Assembly: GCA_945878885.1 (NCBI GenBank)
Contig: CAMCUP010000009.1
Span: 1-64,000 of the forward strand
DNA length: 64,000 nucleotides
Direction of reading: 5' to 3'
Origin: Polynucleobacter meluiroseus
Lineage (GTDB): Bacteria > Pseudomonadota > Gammaproteobacteria > Burkholderiales > Burkholderiaceae
The stretch's first letter is position 1, and every line of letters starts with the position of its first letter. The translations under genes were made by a program, and so were the position numbers. The notes beneath the pieces are model-generated. The model searched no databases. It saw nothing but the letters and a program-made list of their open reading frames with translations, and was not told the origin of the DNA. This document shows, in pieces, positions 13,204 to 24,375 of this stretch.

Positions 13204-16200
13204 CTAATTAACCCAAGACCGCGCGTTACGAAATAAACGCATCCATGGGCTTGCTCCATCGGCAATAGTATTCCACTCTGACGGATGCCAACTAAGCTGT
13301 ACAGTACGAAAAACCCGTTCTGGGTGCGGCATCATAATTGTGAAGCGACCATCTGGAGTAGTCACCCCAGTTAAGCCGCCGGCCGAACCATTAGGGTTTA
13401 GAGGATAGGTTTCGGTAGCTTCACCACGGTGGTTAATAAAGCGTAAAGTTGCTAAGTTGGCAGCCTGTAATTGCTGGGCATTCCCTTGCCGACTAAAGTT
13501 GACGAGACCTTCGCCATGCGAAACTGCAATTGGTAAGTGGCTTCCTGCCATGCCTTGGGTAAAAATCGAGGGTGATGGCAAGATCTCCACCATCGCTAAG
13601 CGGGCTTCAAATTGCTCTGATTGATTACGGGTAAATAGAGGCCACGATTCGGCGCCAGGAATAATTTGCGCTAAATTACTCATCATTTGACAGCCATTAC
13701 AAATGCCCAAGGCGAAACTATTTGCTTGCGCAAAAAAATGAGCAAATTGATCACGCAATTGCGCATTAAATAGAATCGTCTTAGCCCAGCCTCCGCCAGC
13801 ACCCAAAACATCACCGTAACTAAACCCTCCACAGGCTACTAAACCACGAAAGTTACTTAACTGCGCCCTGCCTGCAATTAAATCTGACATATGAACATCA
13901 TAGGTATCAAAGCCAGCCCAATGCATGGCATAGGCCATTTCTATATGGGAATTCACGCCCTGTTCACGCAAAATTGCCACTGGTGGACGCATGCCCTTCT
14001 GTATGAAGGGTGCGGCAATATCTTGCTGGGCATCGAAGGTAACGATGGGAGTCATCCCTGGATCAGTGAGGTCATCAAGCAAGCAAATTTCACTATCGGC
14101 GCAAGCAGGATTATCGCGTCCACGAGCAATTTGCCAACTGGTGTTTTGCCAGAATTTTTGTAAAGATTCTCGGCTAGCGCTATAAATCTTTTTGGCATCG
14201 CACCAAATTTCAATCATGCCGGTCGTATTGGGTTTGCCAATGACATGGCTACAAGCGCTTAAATTAAGGCGTCGTAAGATTGCAAAAATAGCATCGCGTT
14301 GACTGCGCCTAATTTGAATGACGACCCCTAACTCTTCATTAAATAAAGCTCGCATGGTAAGGTCGTGGCGTTTGCCCGAAATTTGTTGCGCCCAATTTTT
14401 AGTATCGCCATAATCGGCTTCTTGTTGGGAATCTACTGCCAACATATCGACATTGAGCGATATGCCACAATGCGTTGCAAAAGCCATTTCGGCAATACAA
14501 GCTAATAAACCACCATCTGAGCGATCGTGATACGCCAAAATGAAGTGTTGCTGGCGTAATTCAATAAGTACAGCAGTCAAGGCTTTGAGGTCGTCTGCAG
14601 AGTCTAGATCAGGCGTTAAGCACCCTGTTTGATTTAATACTTGCGCCAAAATACTACCAGCCAGTCGATTTTTACCGCGACCTAAATCAATTAAAACTAA
14701 TTCGGTATCGCTTAGCGAGTGACTAGCGTCAGTAGCCTGTAAAACAGGTGTGAATGTTTGACGCACATCTTGCACCGGCGCAAAAGCAGAAATAATTAAC
14801 GAGACTGGTGAAATTACTTGCTTTGAGACGTCATTTTCTTGCCAAGTGGTGGCCATCGATAAAGAATCTTTACCTACCGGAATAGAAATGCCTAAAGCAG
14901 GACATAATTCCATGCCAAGCGTTTTTACTGATTCAAATAACATGACATCTTCACCCGCTAAGCCACAAGCTGCCATCCAATTAGCAGATAACTTTACATC
15001 CGCTAATGCGCGTATATCGGCAGCGAATAGATTAGTTAAAGCCTCACCAACTGCCATTCGAGCTGCAGCAGGCGCATTTATTACTGCTAATGGAGTACGC
15101 TCACCCATCGCCATAACCTCGCCCCGATAGCCCTTAAAGTCCATCAGGGTAACGGCACAATCTGCTACCGGCACTTGCCAAGGCCCAACCAATTGGTCTC
15201 GAGCATTTAATCCGCCCACCGTTCGGTCGCTTATCGTAATTAAAAAACTTTTACTAGCTACTGTAGGCTGTTGCAAGACCCAAGTAATGCAGGCGGATAA
15301 ATCAGTGTCAGTCAGATTGATGTCGGCAAAAGATGTCTGTGTTTGCTCAACTGTGCGATGCATCCGTGGCGGCTTGCCTAACAGAACCTCCATTGGCATA
15401 TCGATTGGCCAGGCAGCTGAAGTGCTTGGATTTTGCTGGGAATCATGTAAACGTAATTGGCGCTCTAGTGTGGCAATACCAACTATAGCTAGTGGGCAAC
15501 GCTCACGCTCACAAATTTGCTGAAAGAGCTCAAGGTCCTCACTTGCAATAGCTAATACATAACGCTCTTGTGATTCATTGCACCAAATTTCAGCAGGGCT
15601 CATGCCACTCTCTTCAAGTGGAATCTGGCGCAATTGAAAATCAGCGCCTAAGCCAGCGCCATCGGCTAACTCGGGAAAGGCATTAGATAAGCCCCCTGCC
15701 CCAACATCATGAATCGAAATAATTGGATTATTTTCACCCAAATAACAACATGCATTAATAACCTCTTGCGCCCGCCGTTCAATTTCAGGATTACCGCGTT
15801 GTACCGAATTAAAATCAAGATCGGCGGTATTGGTGCCAGTAGTCACCGAACTGCCAGTAGCGCCTCCCATTCCGATGCGCATTCCTGGTCCACCCAATTG
15901 AATGAATAAGTGACCTGCTTTAATTGGCTTTTTGGCAGTATGGTTATCAGCAATATTGCCGATTCCGCCAGCGATCATGATGGGTTTGTGATAACCCCTA
16001 CGCACCCCATTAATAGTTTGCTCGAAAACCCGAAAGTAACCGCCTAAATTAGCACGACCAAATTCGTTATTAAAAGCTGCGCCCCCAAGCGGGCCATCAA
16101 TCATAATTTGTAACGGTGAGGCAATGCGCTCTGGCTTACCGTAGGGGGTGATCTCCCAGGGCAATTGGGTGCCAGGAAGATGTAAATTAGATACCGAAAA

Positions 16201-17226
16201 ACCAGTTAAACCTGCTTTAGGGCGCCCACCAATACCCGTGGCACCCTCATCACGAATTTCTCCTCCGGCACCAGTAGATGCACCAGGAAAAGGCGCAATG
16301 CCGGTAGGATGATTATGCGTTTCCACTTTCATCAAGGTATGCATTAAGCGCAGCTCTTTTTGATATTGATGCGCTTTACCTTGCGGAGCCCATATTTCTG
16401 CTTCACACCCCGCCATCACTGCAGAGTTATCCGAATAGGCTACGATAGTGCCCTGTGGTTGCAAGCGATGGGTATTGCGAATCATTGCAAAAAGCGATTG
16501 ATCTTGGTCAACCCCATCAATAGTCCAAGTGGCGTTAAAAATTTTATGCCGGCAATGTTCGCTATTAGCTTGGGCAAACATGATTAATTCCACATCGCTT
16601 GGATCGCGCCCCAGACGCTGAAAATTTTCGGCTAAATAGCTAATTTCGTCTGCAGATAAAGCCAAACCTAAGTTAATATTAGCTTGATTTAAGGCCTCTT
16701 CCCCTTGCGCTAAGACGGCAATTCGCTTTAAAGGAGTATCAGTTAAAGATTGATACAAGGCCTCTACTTGGGATGACTTAATAACTACCTCTTCAGTCAT
16801 GCGATCATGAATTACGCTAAAGATAAGTTGTTGCTCAACTGGGGTTAATGATTTAGCACTGCGCCAAGTAAATTGAATACCGCGCTCAATTCGCAAGACT
16901 TCAAGGCCGCATTGCCGAGCAATTTCTGTGGCTTTACTTGCCCATGGCGATACGGTTCCAAAACGAGGAATGGTGATGGCTTGGTGATTTAGCTGAGTGG
17001 GGACAGCAGCCTGTGTGAAAGCCTTAAACGGCTCACCATAGCTTAGTAAGGCCTCTAAAACCTGAGTTTGCTGAGCATCTAAAGCTTTCTTTGCCCACAC
17101 AAAGTGCAGATATTGCCCTGAAATCCAATCAAGCACTATTCCTTGCTTTGCAAGATCAGCTAAAAGCCGTTGCTGGCGAAAGGATGAAAGGGCACTGGCC
17201 CCAGGCATACAGCAGAAAAAAGGCAT
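13204..17226 (-). CDS. purL: Phosphoribosylformylglycinamidine synthase (single-chain FGAM synthase)
   Basis: About 1340 residues, the large single-chain proteobacterial form. It has an N-terminal PurS-like region, two AIR-synthase-like ATPase modules ([25 protein letters not shown] to [11 protein letters not shown] region), and a C-terminal glutaminase with CNGCQMM nucleophile and PHPERVFR. It makes FGAM from FGAR, glutamine and ATP in purine synthesis. The frame is open 23 codons further upstream, but that would run into the ABC ATPase gene. [17 protein letters not shown] aligns with family starts. A perfect TATAAT lies 6 bases before this ATG (see findings). Confidence 0.97.
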   Translation of the reverse strand: MPFFCCMPGASALSSFRQQRLLADLAKQGIVLDWISGQYLHFVWAKKALDAQQTQVLEALLSYGEPFKAFTQAAVPTQLNHQAITIPRFGTVSPWASKATEIARQCGLEVLRIERGIQFTWRSAKSLTPVEQQLIFSVIHDRMTEEVVIKSSQVEALYQSLTDTPLKRIAVLAQGEEALNQANINLGLALSADEISYLAENFQRLGRDPSDVELIMFAQANSEHCRHKIFNATWTIDGVDQDQSLFAMIRNTHRLQPQGTIVAYSDNSAVMAGCEAEIWAPQGKAHQYQKELRLMHTLMKVETHNHPTGIAPFPGASTGAGGEIRDEGATGIGGRPKAGLTGFSVSNLHLPGTQLPWEITPYGKPERIASPLQIMIDGPLGGAAFNNEFGRANLGGYFRVFEQTINGVRRGYHKPIMIAGGIGNIADNHTAKKPIKAGHLFIQLGGPGMRIGMGGATGSSVTTGTNTADLDFNSVQRGNPEIERRAQEVINACCYLGENNPIISIHDVGAGGLSNAFPELADGAGLGADFQLRQIPLEESGMSPAEIWCNESQERYVLAIASEDLELFQQICERERCPLAIVGIATLERQLRLHDSQQNPSTSAAWPIDMPMEVLLGKPPRMHRTVEQTQTSFADINLTDTDLSACITWVLQQPTVASKSFLITISDRTVGGLNARDQLVGPWQVPVADCAVTLMDFKGYRGEVMAMGERTPLAVINAPAAARMAVGEALTNLFAADIRALADVKLSANWMAACGLAGEDVMLFESVKTLGMELCPALGISIPVGKDSLSMATTWQENDVSKQVISPVSLIISAFAPVQDVRQTFTPVLQATDASHSLSDTELVLIDLGRGKNRLAGSILAQVLNQTGCLTPDLDSADDLKALTAVLIELRQQHFILAYHDRSDGGLLACIAEMAFATHCGISLNVDMLAVDSQQEADYGDTKNWAQQISGKRHDLTMRALFNEELGVVIQIRRSQRDAIFAILRRLNLSACSHVIGKPNTTGMIEIWCDAKKIYSASRESLQKFWQNTSWQIARGRDNPACADSEICLLDDLTDPGMTPIVTFDAQQDIAAPFIQKGMRPPVAILREQGVNSHIEMAYAMHWAGFDTYDVHMSDLIAGRAQLSNFRGLVACGGFSYGDVLGAGGGWAKTILFNAQLRDQFAHFFAQANSFALGICNGCQMMSNLAQIIPGAESWPLFTRNQSEQFEARLAMVEILPSPSIFTQGMAGSHLPIAVSHGEGLVNFSRQGNAQQLQAANLATLRFINHRGEATETYPLNPNGSAGGLTGVTTPDGRFTIMMPHPERVFRTVQLSWHPSEWNTIADGASPWMRLFRNARSWVN

Positions 17227-17248
17227 CCTTAGATTATAAGAGTTGTCT

Positions 17249-17962
17249 TCATTCGGGTAGTAGTCTACCGCCCTGCAACTGTATTTGCCGACCACAGCGC
17301 TTGGCTAGAGCCAGATCGTGGGTGACCAAAATTAAAGTTGAACCATTATCGTGATTTAAAGAAAATAAAAGCTCAATTATTTTTGCACCACTGTGCTCAT
17401 CAAGACTACCAGTGGGCTCATCGGCAAATAACATCGCAGGTTTGCCAATAAAGGCACGCGCCAAGGCTACTCGCTGCTGCTCGCCTCCTGATAAAGTTTT
17501 AGGAAAATGTTCTAAGCGCTGTTCTAAGCCAACCTTACCTAGCCAGACAATAGCCTGTGCGCGAGCCGTTGCCACATCAATTCCGCGTAACTCTAAGGGT
17601 AACATCACATTTTCGATGGCCGTTAAGTGCGGAATTAATTGAAATGACTGAAATACAAAACCTAAAGTCTTGCCGCGAATTCGAGCTCGTTGATCTTCAT
17701 CTAATTGGCTATAGGGTAAGTTCATTAATTCGATCGAACCCGTACTTGGTATATCGAGCCCCGCCAGCAAGCTGAGTAAAGTACTCTTTCCCGAGCCCGA
17801 AGCGCCCACAATAGAGACACTCTCACCGACCAAAACAGTAAAGTTAATATCTTCTAAAATTGTTAATGGGCCATCACTCGTCTCGACTACCTTACCAATC
17901 TGCTTGGCCCTTAAAGCGAGCTTGGTTTTTTCTTGTACAGGTAAATCAACGGACTGAAGCAT
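17249..17962 (-). CDS. ABC transporter ATP-binding protein, YbbA/LolD type
   Basis: About 237 residues, a single ABC ATPase domain. Walker A is GASGSGKST, the signature LSGGEQQR and Walker [13 protein letters not shown], all characteristic of the LolD/MacB/YbbA group that works with MacB-type permeases. The open frame continues 20 codons upstream, overlapping the divergent esterase gene. MLQSVDLPV at 17962 is the more plausible start. The divergent pairing with a TesA-type esterase is that of ybbA/tesA in enterobacteria, but the partner permease (YbbP) is not next to it; purL follows 22 bases later. Confidence 0.85.
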   Translation of the reverse strand: MLQSVDLPVQEKTKLALRAKQIGKVVETSDGPLTILEDINFTVLVGESVSIVGASGSGKSTLLSLLAGLDIPSTGSIELMNLPYSQLDEDQRARIRGKTLGFVFQSFQLIPHLTAIENVMLPLELRGIDVATARAQAIVWLGKVGLEQRLEHFPKTLSGGEQQRVALARAFIGKPAMLFADEPTGSLDEHSGAKIIELLFSLNHDNGSTLILVTHDLALAKRCGRQIQLQGGRLLPE

Positions 17963-18008
17963 AAAATGGGGGCAAGATTCTTTGGCGGTTCTTTTTAATG
18001 GGGGCAAT

Positions 18009-18668
18009 TTGTATCGCAGCAAATTACTAACAGTGCTTATCTTACTCGTGCTCGGGTTTTTCGTGTCAGCGCATGCAAAGTCCAGTCAAGCAAACCCAAG
18101 CAAGCAGCCTAGCCAGCCAAATCTTCCGGTCATGCTAGTGCTTGGCGATAGCCTTTCAGCTGAATATGGCATTAGCCGAGGCGAAGGATGGGTTAGTTTG
18201 CTTGAGCACCAACTCAACGACAAAGCGCCTAATTGGCAGGTCTTTAATGCCAGCATTAGCGGGGAAACTACCGCGGGGGGTTTGAGTCGTTTGCCCGATC
18301 TGCTACGGCAAAAAAAACCCCAATTGGTCATTATTGAGTTAGGCGCTAATGATGCTTTAAGGGGGCTAGCATTAAGTAGCTCAGAAAAGAACTTACGCAC
18401 TATGGTGCAACTCAGTCGCAAAGCAAAGGCCAAAGTTCTTCTACTAGGGATGCGTATTCCAGTAAATTATGGGGCTACCTACAGCAAGCAATTTGCCGCC
18501 ATGTACCCTGCTATTGCCTCAGCAGAGCACGTTAGTGTTGTCCCATTTTTTCTCAAAGGCGTGGCAGAAAAACCAGAGTTGTTTCAAGCAGATCGATTAC
18601 ACCCAACAGCTGAAGCACAAAGTATTTTATTGCAGAATGTCTTGGGCAAGTTAAGGCCCATGCTTTAA
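18009..18668 (+). CDS. tesA: TesA-like periplasmic GDSL (SGNH) lipase/arylesterase
   Basis: About 219 residues: signal peptide (about 1-24, ending SAHA) and an SGNH hydrolase domain. Block I is LVLGDSLSAEYG with the nucleophile serine, block II ASISGET, block III GANDALRG and block V DRLHPTAEAQ with catalytic Asp and His. This matches TesA, which is both thioesterase I and lysophospholipase/arylesterase. No ATG is available. TTG at 18009, behind a GGGGG stretch, gives a compact signal peptide; TTG at 17982 is the alternative. The stop codon overlaps the convergent ppiD stop. Confidence 0.87.
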   Translation: MYRSKLLTVLILLVLGFFVSAHAKSSQANPSKQPSQPNLPVMLVLGDSLSAEYGISRGEGWVSLLEHQLNDKAPNWQVFNASISGETTAGGLSRLPDLLRQKKPQLVIIELGANDALRGLALSSSEKNLRTMVQLSRKAKAKVLLLGMRIPVNYGATYSKQFAAMYPAIASAEHVSVVPFFLKGVAEKPELFQADRLHPTAEAQSILLQNVLGKLRPML

Positions 18669-20134
18669 CTGCCAGCAGCTAAATTAGCGCTAGCCTGCTT
18701 GAGTGGATTAATTATTTTTACACCTGCACTGTCACGCCAATGCGTCATAAAGCTAGCAAAATCTGCTTGAGCTGCCAGCTGAGCAATTTGTTGGGCCTGC
18801 GCCTGCTGTACCTTTGGATCAAGCGCAGATGCTGCTCGCGCTTCTGCCACTACATAAAGCGTAGTACCGGTACTGTTATTTGCCTTCGATAAAGCAAGGG
18901 GTAATTTAGTAACATTGGCCGACATCACCGCTTCTAAAGCATCGGCAGTTAAATTAACTGGTTTATTACGCGAAATCCAAGCGGCAGCAGTAAAGCCAGC
19001 CGTATTTTTAGGATCTTTTTGCAATAATACAAAGCGCTCAGCCGCTGCAGCCGTTGCCAACTTTTCAGCCAATTGCAGAGCCACTTGTCGTTTTACTTCC
19101 ACAACCACATCTTTCAAAGGCAAAGTACTTGCAGGATAAAGCTCTGTTACCCGAGCCGATACAAAAACCCCTGGGCTAATTTGCACTGCTTCAATATTAC
19201 GTTTATTTTTAAGCGCATCATCACGAAATAAGGCCTGCAAAACTTTGTCATTGCTAAGTGGGCTACCCTTTGGTAAGTTGGCAGCGCCAGAACGAGATAA
19301 GCCCTTTTGACTTTGTATTGAGAGTTTTAATTTATCGGCTGCAGGCTTCAGGCTATCGGCTTGTTCATAGGTTAAATTTGCAAACGAATCTGCTTTATCG
19401 CCAAACACTTTAGCGTCTTCTTTAGGATCGGCTTGCAATACTAAAAATTGCACATCGATTACTTCAGGGATGGCAAATAATTTAGCATTCGCTTGATAAA
19501 AAGCTTGAATTTCGGCTTCACTCGGATTCACTTTATTCACATAATCGCTAGCATTAAATTGCAAGGTTTGAATTTGCCGTTCGGCACCATACAAAGCAGT
19601 AATCTGATTTGCCAATTTTGGAGTGGGCAATTCGGTGCGCGCTACAGAACTTACCAATTGTTGCGCCATTAAATCAAATCGTTGCGAACCCTCAAACTGC
19701 TCTACGCTCATGCCGTTACTGGCTAATAGTTGGCGATATTTAGCGGCATCAAAACTACCATTGGTATCGTATAAGGCACGAATTTCAGGAATACGCTTTA
19801 AGTTTTGTGCCAAAGCTTCATTACTTACACGTAAATTTAATTGCTTCACGGCAAAGCCCATCAGACGCTGCTGCAAGAGCTCGTCTAGGATCGCCTGCTT
19901 AAAGCCCAGGCTTTGGGCTATTTGGCCTTGCACGCCAATGCGGTCGGCTTGGCGTTTAGCTGCAGCATCAATTTCTTGCATGGTAATGGGGTTGCCATCT
20001 ACCTTCATCACATCGGTTGCTTTATCCATAAAGCCGGTGTAACCAGAAATTCCCCATAAGGCGAATGACGGCACAATCAGCAGCAATAAGATGAACTGTA
20101 AAAGTCGTTGATGGGTGCGAACAAGATCAAACAT
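18665..20134 (-). CDS. ppiD: PpiD-like periplasmic chaperone lacking the parvulin (PpiC) domain
   Basis: 489 residues. Begins with a short cytoplasmic tail and one membrane segment (about 11-30), followed by a SurA/PpiD-type N-terminal chaperone domain (IDAAAKRQADRIG, KQAILDELLQQRLM). In beta-proteobacterial PpiD (about 630-650 residues) the rotamase domain follows the strand corresponding to VIDVQFLVL (226-234). The tail resumes with YEQADSLKPAADKLKL (256-271). Here these are almost adjacent and no HILI or GGDLG rotamase motif exists, so the isomerase domain seems cleanly missing. The longer frame start (20203) would overlap tRNA-Val; ATG 20134 fits the family. Confidence 0.88.
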   Translation of the reverse strand: MFDLVRTHQRLLQFILLLLIVPSFALWGISGYTGFMDKATDVMKVDGNPITMQEIDAAAKRQADRIGVQGQIAQSLGFKQAILDELLQQRLMGFAVKQLNLRVSNEALAQNLKRIPEIRALYDTNGSFDAAKYRQLLASNGMSVEQFEGSQRFDLMAQQLVSSVARTELPTPKLANQITALYGAERQIQTLQFNASDYVNKVNPSEAEIQAFYQANAKLFAIPEVIDVQFLVLQADPKEDAKVFGDKADSFANLTYEQADSLKPAADKLKLSIQSQKGLSRSGAANLPKGSPLSNDKVLQALFRDDALKNKRNIEAVQISPGVFVSARVTELYPASTLPLKDVVVEVKRQVALQLAEKLATAAAAERFVLLQKDPKNTAGFTAAAWISRNKPVNLTADALEAVMSANVTKLPLALSKANNSTGTTLYVVAEARAASALDPKVQQAQAQQIAQLAAQADFASFMTHWRDSAGVKIINPLKQASANLAAGS

Positions 20135-20170
20135 AAAGAGGTCGAATAGCCAGTAATGAAATGATTGGAG

Positions 20171-20246
20171 TGGTGGGCGCTGACGGGCTCGAACCGCCGA
20201 CATTCTGCGTGTAAGGCAGACGCTCTACCAACTGAGCTAAGCGCCC
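20171..20246 (-). tRNA. tRNA-Val (TAC)
   Basis: 76 bases with encoded CCA. The acceptor GGGCGCT pairs with AGCGCCC, D-arm GCTCAGTTGGTAGAGC, anticodon loop CTTACAC giving TAC, T-arm GGTTCGAGC. It lies between lon and ppiD on the same strand, 31 bases from the end of lon. Confidence 0.97.
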
Positions 20247-20277
20247 CAACTGTTTCAGAACGAGATTGTAACCTTTT

Positions 20278-22707
20278 TCAATGTTTAATTACATCACCAG
20301 TGCCGGTGCCTGCTGCAGCGGGCTTCGCCTCTGCTGCTTTAGCTAACTCAGCAGCACTTAACTCCGGTAAAGCTTCAGGCGCTCGTTCTAGCGCTAACTC
20401 CAAGACTTTATCAATCCAGCGTACTGGCACGATTTCAATGGCATTTTTAACATTATCAGGAATTTCAATTAAATCTTTTACATTTTCTTCTGGAATCAAT
20501 ACCAGCTTAATTCCACCCCGATGTGCCGCCAACAATTTTTCCTTCAAACCACCAATTGGCAAAACCTCACCCCGTAAAGTAATTTCACCAGTCATGGCAA
20601 TATCAGCGCGCACTGGAATTCCCGTAAAAACTGAAACTAAAGCAGTGGTAATAGCAATGCCAGCCGATGGGCCATCTTTCGGTGTCGCCCCTTCGGGAAA
20701 GTGAATGTGAATATCTTTCTTCTCAAATACTTCATCGCTAATGCCTAGGCGTCTTGCGCGCGAGCGCACTACTGTGCGAGCGGCCTCTACCGACTCTTTC
20801 ATCACATCGCCAATTGAGCCAGTGCGGGTTATCACACCTTTACCCGACATCACCGCAGCTTCAATGGTCAATAAATCACCACCAACCTCTGTCCAAGCTA
20901 AGCCCGTAACCTGACCAATTTGGTTGTCTTTAGCGGCCAACCCAAAGTCGTACATGCGGACCGATAAAAACTTTTCTAAATTATCAGCATTAACCACAAT
21001 AGGCGCAGCTTCTTTTTTTAGTAAAAGTAACTTCACAACTTTGCGGCAAATTTTGCTTAGCTCGCGCTCTAAAGAGCGTACCCCAGCTTCGCGAGTGTAG
21101 TAACGGATAATACTTCGCACCGCACTTTCTTCAATTTTGAGCTCATCTTTTTTCAAGCCATTATTTTTAAGTTGCTTTGGAATTAAATAATTCATCGCAA
21201 TATTGGTTTTTTCGTCTTCGGTATAGCCTGCTAAACGAATAATTTCCAGGCGATCTAGTAGAGGTCCAGGAATATTTAGTGAATTTGCAGTTGCCACAAA
21301 CATCACATCAGATAAATCAAAATCGACTTCGACATAATGGTCTTGAAAAGTATGATTTTGTTCAGGATCTAAAACCTCTAGCAAAGCGCTGGCCGGATCA
21401 CCCCGAAAATCCATGCCCATCTTATCGACTTCATCCAATAAAAATAAGGGATTACGTACGCCAACTTTAGTTAAGCTCGATAAAATTTTACCCGGCATAG
21501 AGCCAATATAGGTTCGACGGTGACCGCGAATTTCTGATTCATCGCGCACGCCACCTAAGGCCATGCGCACAAATTTACGATTGGTAGCACGCGCAATCGA
21601 TTGCCCCAGAGAAGTTTTGCCAACTCCAGGAGGCCCAACCAAACATAAAATGGGTGCCTTGACTCGATCTACTCGCTGTTGCACAGCAAGATATTCAAGA
21701 ATGCGTTCTTTGACTTTATCAAGCCCATAATGATCTTCATCCAATACCTTTTCGGCATTGGTTAAATCATTATTAATTTTACTTTTCTTTTTCCAAGGTA
21801 AATTTACTAAGGTATCAATAAAATTACGAATCACCGTTGCTTCAGCCGACATGGGTGACATTAACTTTAACTTTTTTAGCTCCGACTCAGCCTTCTTGAG
21901 AGCCTCTTTAGGCATATGCGCTGCTTTAATCCGTTTTTCTAGTTCATCTAAATCGGCACCCTCTTCACCTTCGCCCAATTCTTTTTGAATCGCTTTTACT
22001 TGCTCATTTAAGTAATACTCGCGTTGGCTTTTTTCCATCTGCCGTTTGACGCGACCACGTATGCGTTTTTCAACTTGTAAAATATCGATTTCGCTTTCTA
22101 AATCGGCCAATAGACTCTCTAAGCGTTGCACCACGTCACTCATCTCAAGTAAGCGTTGTTTTTGCTCTAGCTTAACTGGCAAGTGTGCACAAATGGTATC
22201 GGCTAAACGGCTAGCATCATCAATACCGCCCAAAGAAGATAAGATCTCTTGGGGAATTTTTTTATTCAATTTGACGTACTGATCAAACTGCGCCATGATT
22301 GCACGGCGCAGGGCCTCGGTTTCATGCACATCAATAACATCTATGGGCTGTGGGCTTGCCTCACAACTAAAGTAGCCCATGCTATCTTCAATTTGACTGA
22401 CATCGGCCCGCTGCGACCCCTCAACTAAAACTTTGACGGTGCCGTCGGGAAGTTTTAGCATTTGCAGAATACTGGCGATACAGCCTACTTGGTATAAATC
22501 TTCAACCGAAGGCTCGTCTTTAGCTGCCGCCTTTTGCGCGACTAAAAGCACGCTTTTGCCAGTTTCCATCGCTGCCTCTAGAGCCTTAATTGATTTGGGG
22601 CGACCCACAAATAGGGGAATAACCATGTGGGGAAACACCACCACGTCGCGCAGGGGTAGTAAAGGCAGCTGAATGGGTTCAGAGGGAAGTAATAACGGGC
22701 TCGGCAT
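20278..22707 (-). CDS. lon: ATP-dependent protease Lon
   Basis: 809 residues, full length. It has an N-terminal LON substrate-binding domain, a coiled-coil region, AAA+ module with Walker A GPPGVGKT (about 358-365) and Walker [10 protein letters not shown], and a C-terminal Ser-Lys protease domain ([15 protein letters not shown] with the catalytic serine). The tail is an alanine-rich extension ending in VIKH. The ATG at 22707 has a GGAGG site 8 bases upstream; an in-frame TTG earlier overlaps that site and is rejected. A heat-shock-type promoter candidate lies upstream. Confidence 0.98.
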   Translation of the reverse strand: MPSPLLLPSEPIQLPLLPLRDVVVFPHMVIPLFVGRPKSIKALEAAMETGKSVLLVAQKAAAKDEPSVEDLYQVGCIASILQMLKLPDGTVKVLVEGSQRADVSQIEDSMGYFSCEASPQPIDVIDVHETEALRRAIMAQFDQYVKLNKKIPQEILSSLGGIDDASRLADTICAHLPVKLEQKQRLLEMSDVVQRLESLLADLESEIDILQVEKRIRGRVKRQMEKSQREYYLNEQVKAIQKELGEGEEGADLDELEKRIKAAHMPKEALKKAESELKKLKLMSPMSAEATVIRNFIDTLVNLPWKKKSKINNDLTNAEKVLDEDHYGLDKVKERILEYLAVQQRVDRVKAPILCLVGPPGVGKTSLGQSIARATNRKFVRMALGGVRDESEIRGHRRTYIGSMPGKILSSLTKVGVRNPLFLLDEVDKMGMDFRGDPASALLEVLDPEQNHTFQDHYVEVDFDLSDVMFVATANSLNIPGPLLDRLEIIRLAGYTEDEKTNIAMNYLIPKQLKNNGLKKDELKIEESAVRSIIRYYTREAGVRSLERELSKICRKVVKLLLLKKEAAPIVVNADNLEKFLSVRMYDFGLAAKDNQIGQVTGLAWTEVGGDLLTIEAAVMSGKGVITRTGSIGDVMKESVEAARTVVRSRARRLGISDEVFEKKDIHIHFPEGATPKDGPSAGIAITTALVSVFTGIPVRADIAMTGEITLRGEVLPIGGLKEKLLAAHRGGIKLVLIPEENVKDLIEIPDNVKNAIEIVPVRWIDKVLELALERAPEALPELSAAELAKAAEAKPAAAGTGTGDVIKH

Positions 22708-22799
22708 GCAGAAATCCTCCAAATAAGTAATGCGCTAAAAAGTGCCAAAAATTGTAAAAGATACTATCTGGCGACTTTCTTAACGACTAGGATACTACC

Positions 22800-22830
22800 T
22801 ATATGGGTGCACCCCAAAAAAATGCAAGGG
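22800..22830 (-). promoter_or_regulatory. Candidate sigma-32 (heat shock) promoter of lon
   Basis: On the minus strand, CCCTTGCAT is followed about 13 bases later by CACCCATATA. This resembles the RpoH consensus CTTGAAA / CCCCATATA: the -10 element is close to perfect and the -35 partly matches. It lies about 90 bases upstream of the lon ATG, inside the clpX-lon gap. Function is inferred from the resemblance and from lon being a classic RpoH target. Confidence 0.5.
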
Positions 22831-22875
22831 TAGAAATGCGAAAAATACCAGTTGAAAAGGGGTTAAATCAGCTAT

Positions 22876-24291
22876 TTAGGCTTTTTTAGCCTGATTTTCA
22901 GCTTCAGCCGCGCCCATTTCAGCGTGTTTATAGACCAGCAGGGGTTTACCATCAATCGCAATAGTGCTTTCATCAATGACTACTTTTTGCACATTTTGTA
23001 GCGATGGCAAGTCGTACATTACGTCCATCAAGGAACCCTCTAAGATCGAACGCAAACCCCGCGCACCAGTTTTGCGAGCAATGGCTTTTTTGGCAATTGC
23101 TGCTAGCGCTCCTGACCGCACTTCAAGCTCAGCACCTTCCATGCTGAGAAGGGCTTGATATTGCTTCACTAAAGCATTTTTTGGCTCAGTTAAAATTTGC
23201 ACTAAAGCAACCTCATCTAATTGAGTCAAGGTAGCTAATACGGGCAAACGACCAATAAGTTCAGGAATTAAACCAAACTTAATCAAATCTTCGGGTTCAA
23301 CTTCTTTTAATAAATCACCAATCGCGCGATCATCTTTGCCTGCCACATCGGCACTAAAGCCAATACCCGACTTAGCCGTGCGTTGCTGAATAACTTTTTC
23401 AAGACCATCAAACGCGCCGCCACAGATAAACAAAATATTGGTAGTGTCAACCTGAAGAAAATCTTGATTTGGGTGTTTTCTGCCGCCCTGCGGCGGAATT
23501 GAGGCCATCGTACCTTCAATTAACTTCAGCAAAGCTTGCTGGACGCCCTCACCCGATACATCGCGTGTAATTGAAGGATTGTCAGACTTACGAGAAATCT
23601 TATCAATTTCATCGATATACACGATGCCCTTTTGGGCTTTATCAATATTGTAGTCACAGCTTTGTAGAAGCTTTTGAATAATGTTTTCAACATCTTCACC
23701 AACGTAGCCAGCTTCAGTTAAGGTAGTGGCATCCGCCATTACAAAGGGCACATTAAGCATACGGGCTAAAGTCTGAGCTAATAAAGTCTTGCCAGAACCC
23801 GTTGGCCCAATCAGCAAAATATTACTTTTCGCCAGCTCTACCCCATCAATTATGGCTTTAGCAGGTGATTTGCTGATCTTTTTATCGCTCGCCGATTTTT
23901 CTTGAGCCTTTCCTTTTGAGCTACCTTTTTCATTACTCGACAGATCGTCAATGACAGCAGCTGTTTCAGCCTTTTCTTTGGCTACTGGGGGTAGATGCAA
24001 TAAACGCTTGTAATGGTTATAGACCGCTACCGCCAAAGTCTTTTTCGCTAAATCTTGTCCAATCACATATTGATCTAAATTTGCGCGGATTTCATGAGGA
24101 GTTGGAATAGCATCGCCACCTTCGCTTGCGGGGAGCTTAGCAATTTCTTCTTGAATAATATCGGTGCATAAATCAATGCACTCATCACAAATAAAAACCG
24201 AAGGACCAGCAATGAGCTTTTTAACTTCATGCTGACTCTTGCCGCAAAATGAGCAATACAGTAACTTATCAGAAGAGGTGCTATCGCTCAA
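22876..24291 (-). CDS. clpX: ClpX, ATP-dependent unfoldase of ClpXP, with an unusual insertion
   Basis: 471 residues against about 420-425 for most ClpX. The zinc-binding domain (C13, C16, C35, C38) is intact, as are Walker A GPTGSGKT (162-169), GYVGEDVE (pore loop region), Walker [10 protein letters not shown], the IGF ClpP-contact loop (SGIGFSADV) and the sensor-2 region (GARGLRSI). Between YNHYKRL (ends 97) and GVELAKSN (starts 150) there are 52 residues rich in K, S, E and A, where E. coli ClpX has about 7. It unfolds substrates for ClpP. It lies 84 bases downstream of clpP on the same strand. Confidence 0.97.
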   Translation of the reverse strand: MSDSTSSDKLLYCSFCGKSQHEVKKLIAGPSVFICDECIDLCTDIIQEEIAKLPASEGGDAIPTPHEIRANLDQYVIGQDLAKKTLAVAVYNHYKRLLHLPPVAKEKAETAAVIDDLSSNEKGSSKGKAQEKSASDKKISKSPAKAIIDGVELAKSNILLIGPTGSGKTLLAQTLARMLNVPFVMADATTLTEAGYVGEDVENIIQKLLQSCDYNIDKAQKGIVYIDEIDKISRKSDNPSITRDVSGEGVQQALLKLIEGTMASIPPQGGRKHPNQDFLQVDTTNILFICGGAFDGLEKVIQQRTAKSGIGFSADVAGKDDRAIGDLLKEVEPEDLIKFGLIPELIGRLPVLATLTQLDEVALVQILTEPKNALVKQYQALLSMEGAELEVRSGALAAIAKKAIARKTGARGLRSILEGSLMDVMYDLPSLQNVQKVVIDESTIAIDGKPLLVYKHAEMGAAEAENQAKKA

Positions 24292-24375
24292 GGTATTTAC
24301 TCAATTTAGTTAGTCAAGATTAATAAAATAGCCAAAAGGTAAGGTGCCGATAAAAAGGGTAAATTGCCAATTACC

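Noticed and set aside
17227-17295. 23-residue N-terminal extension of purL
   Set aside because: It would overlap the end of the ABC ATPase gene and is not part of the conserved PurL start.
20165-20704. 179-codon frame across tRNA-Val and the 3' end of lon
   Set aside because: It reads through a tRNA gene and opposite Lon; composition is that of an antisense frame.
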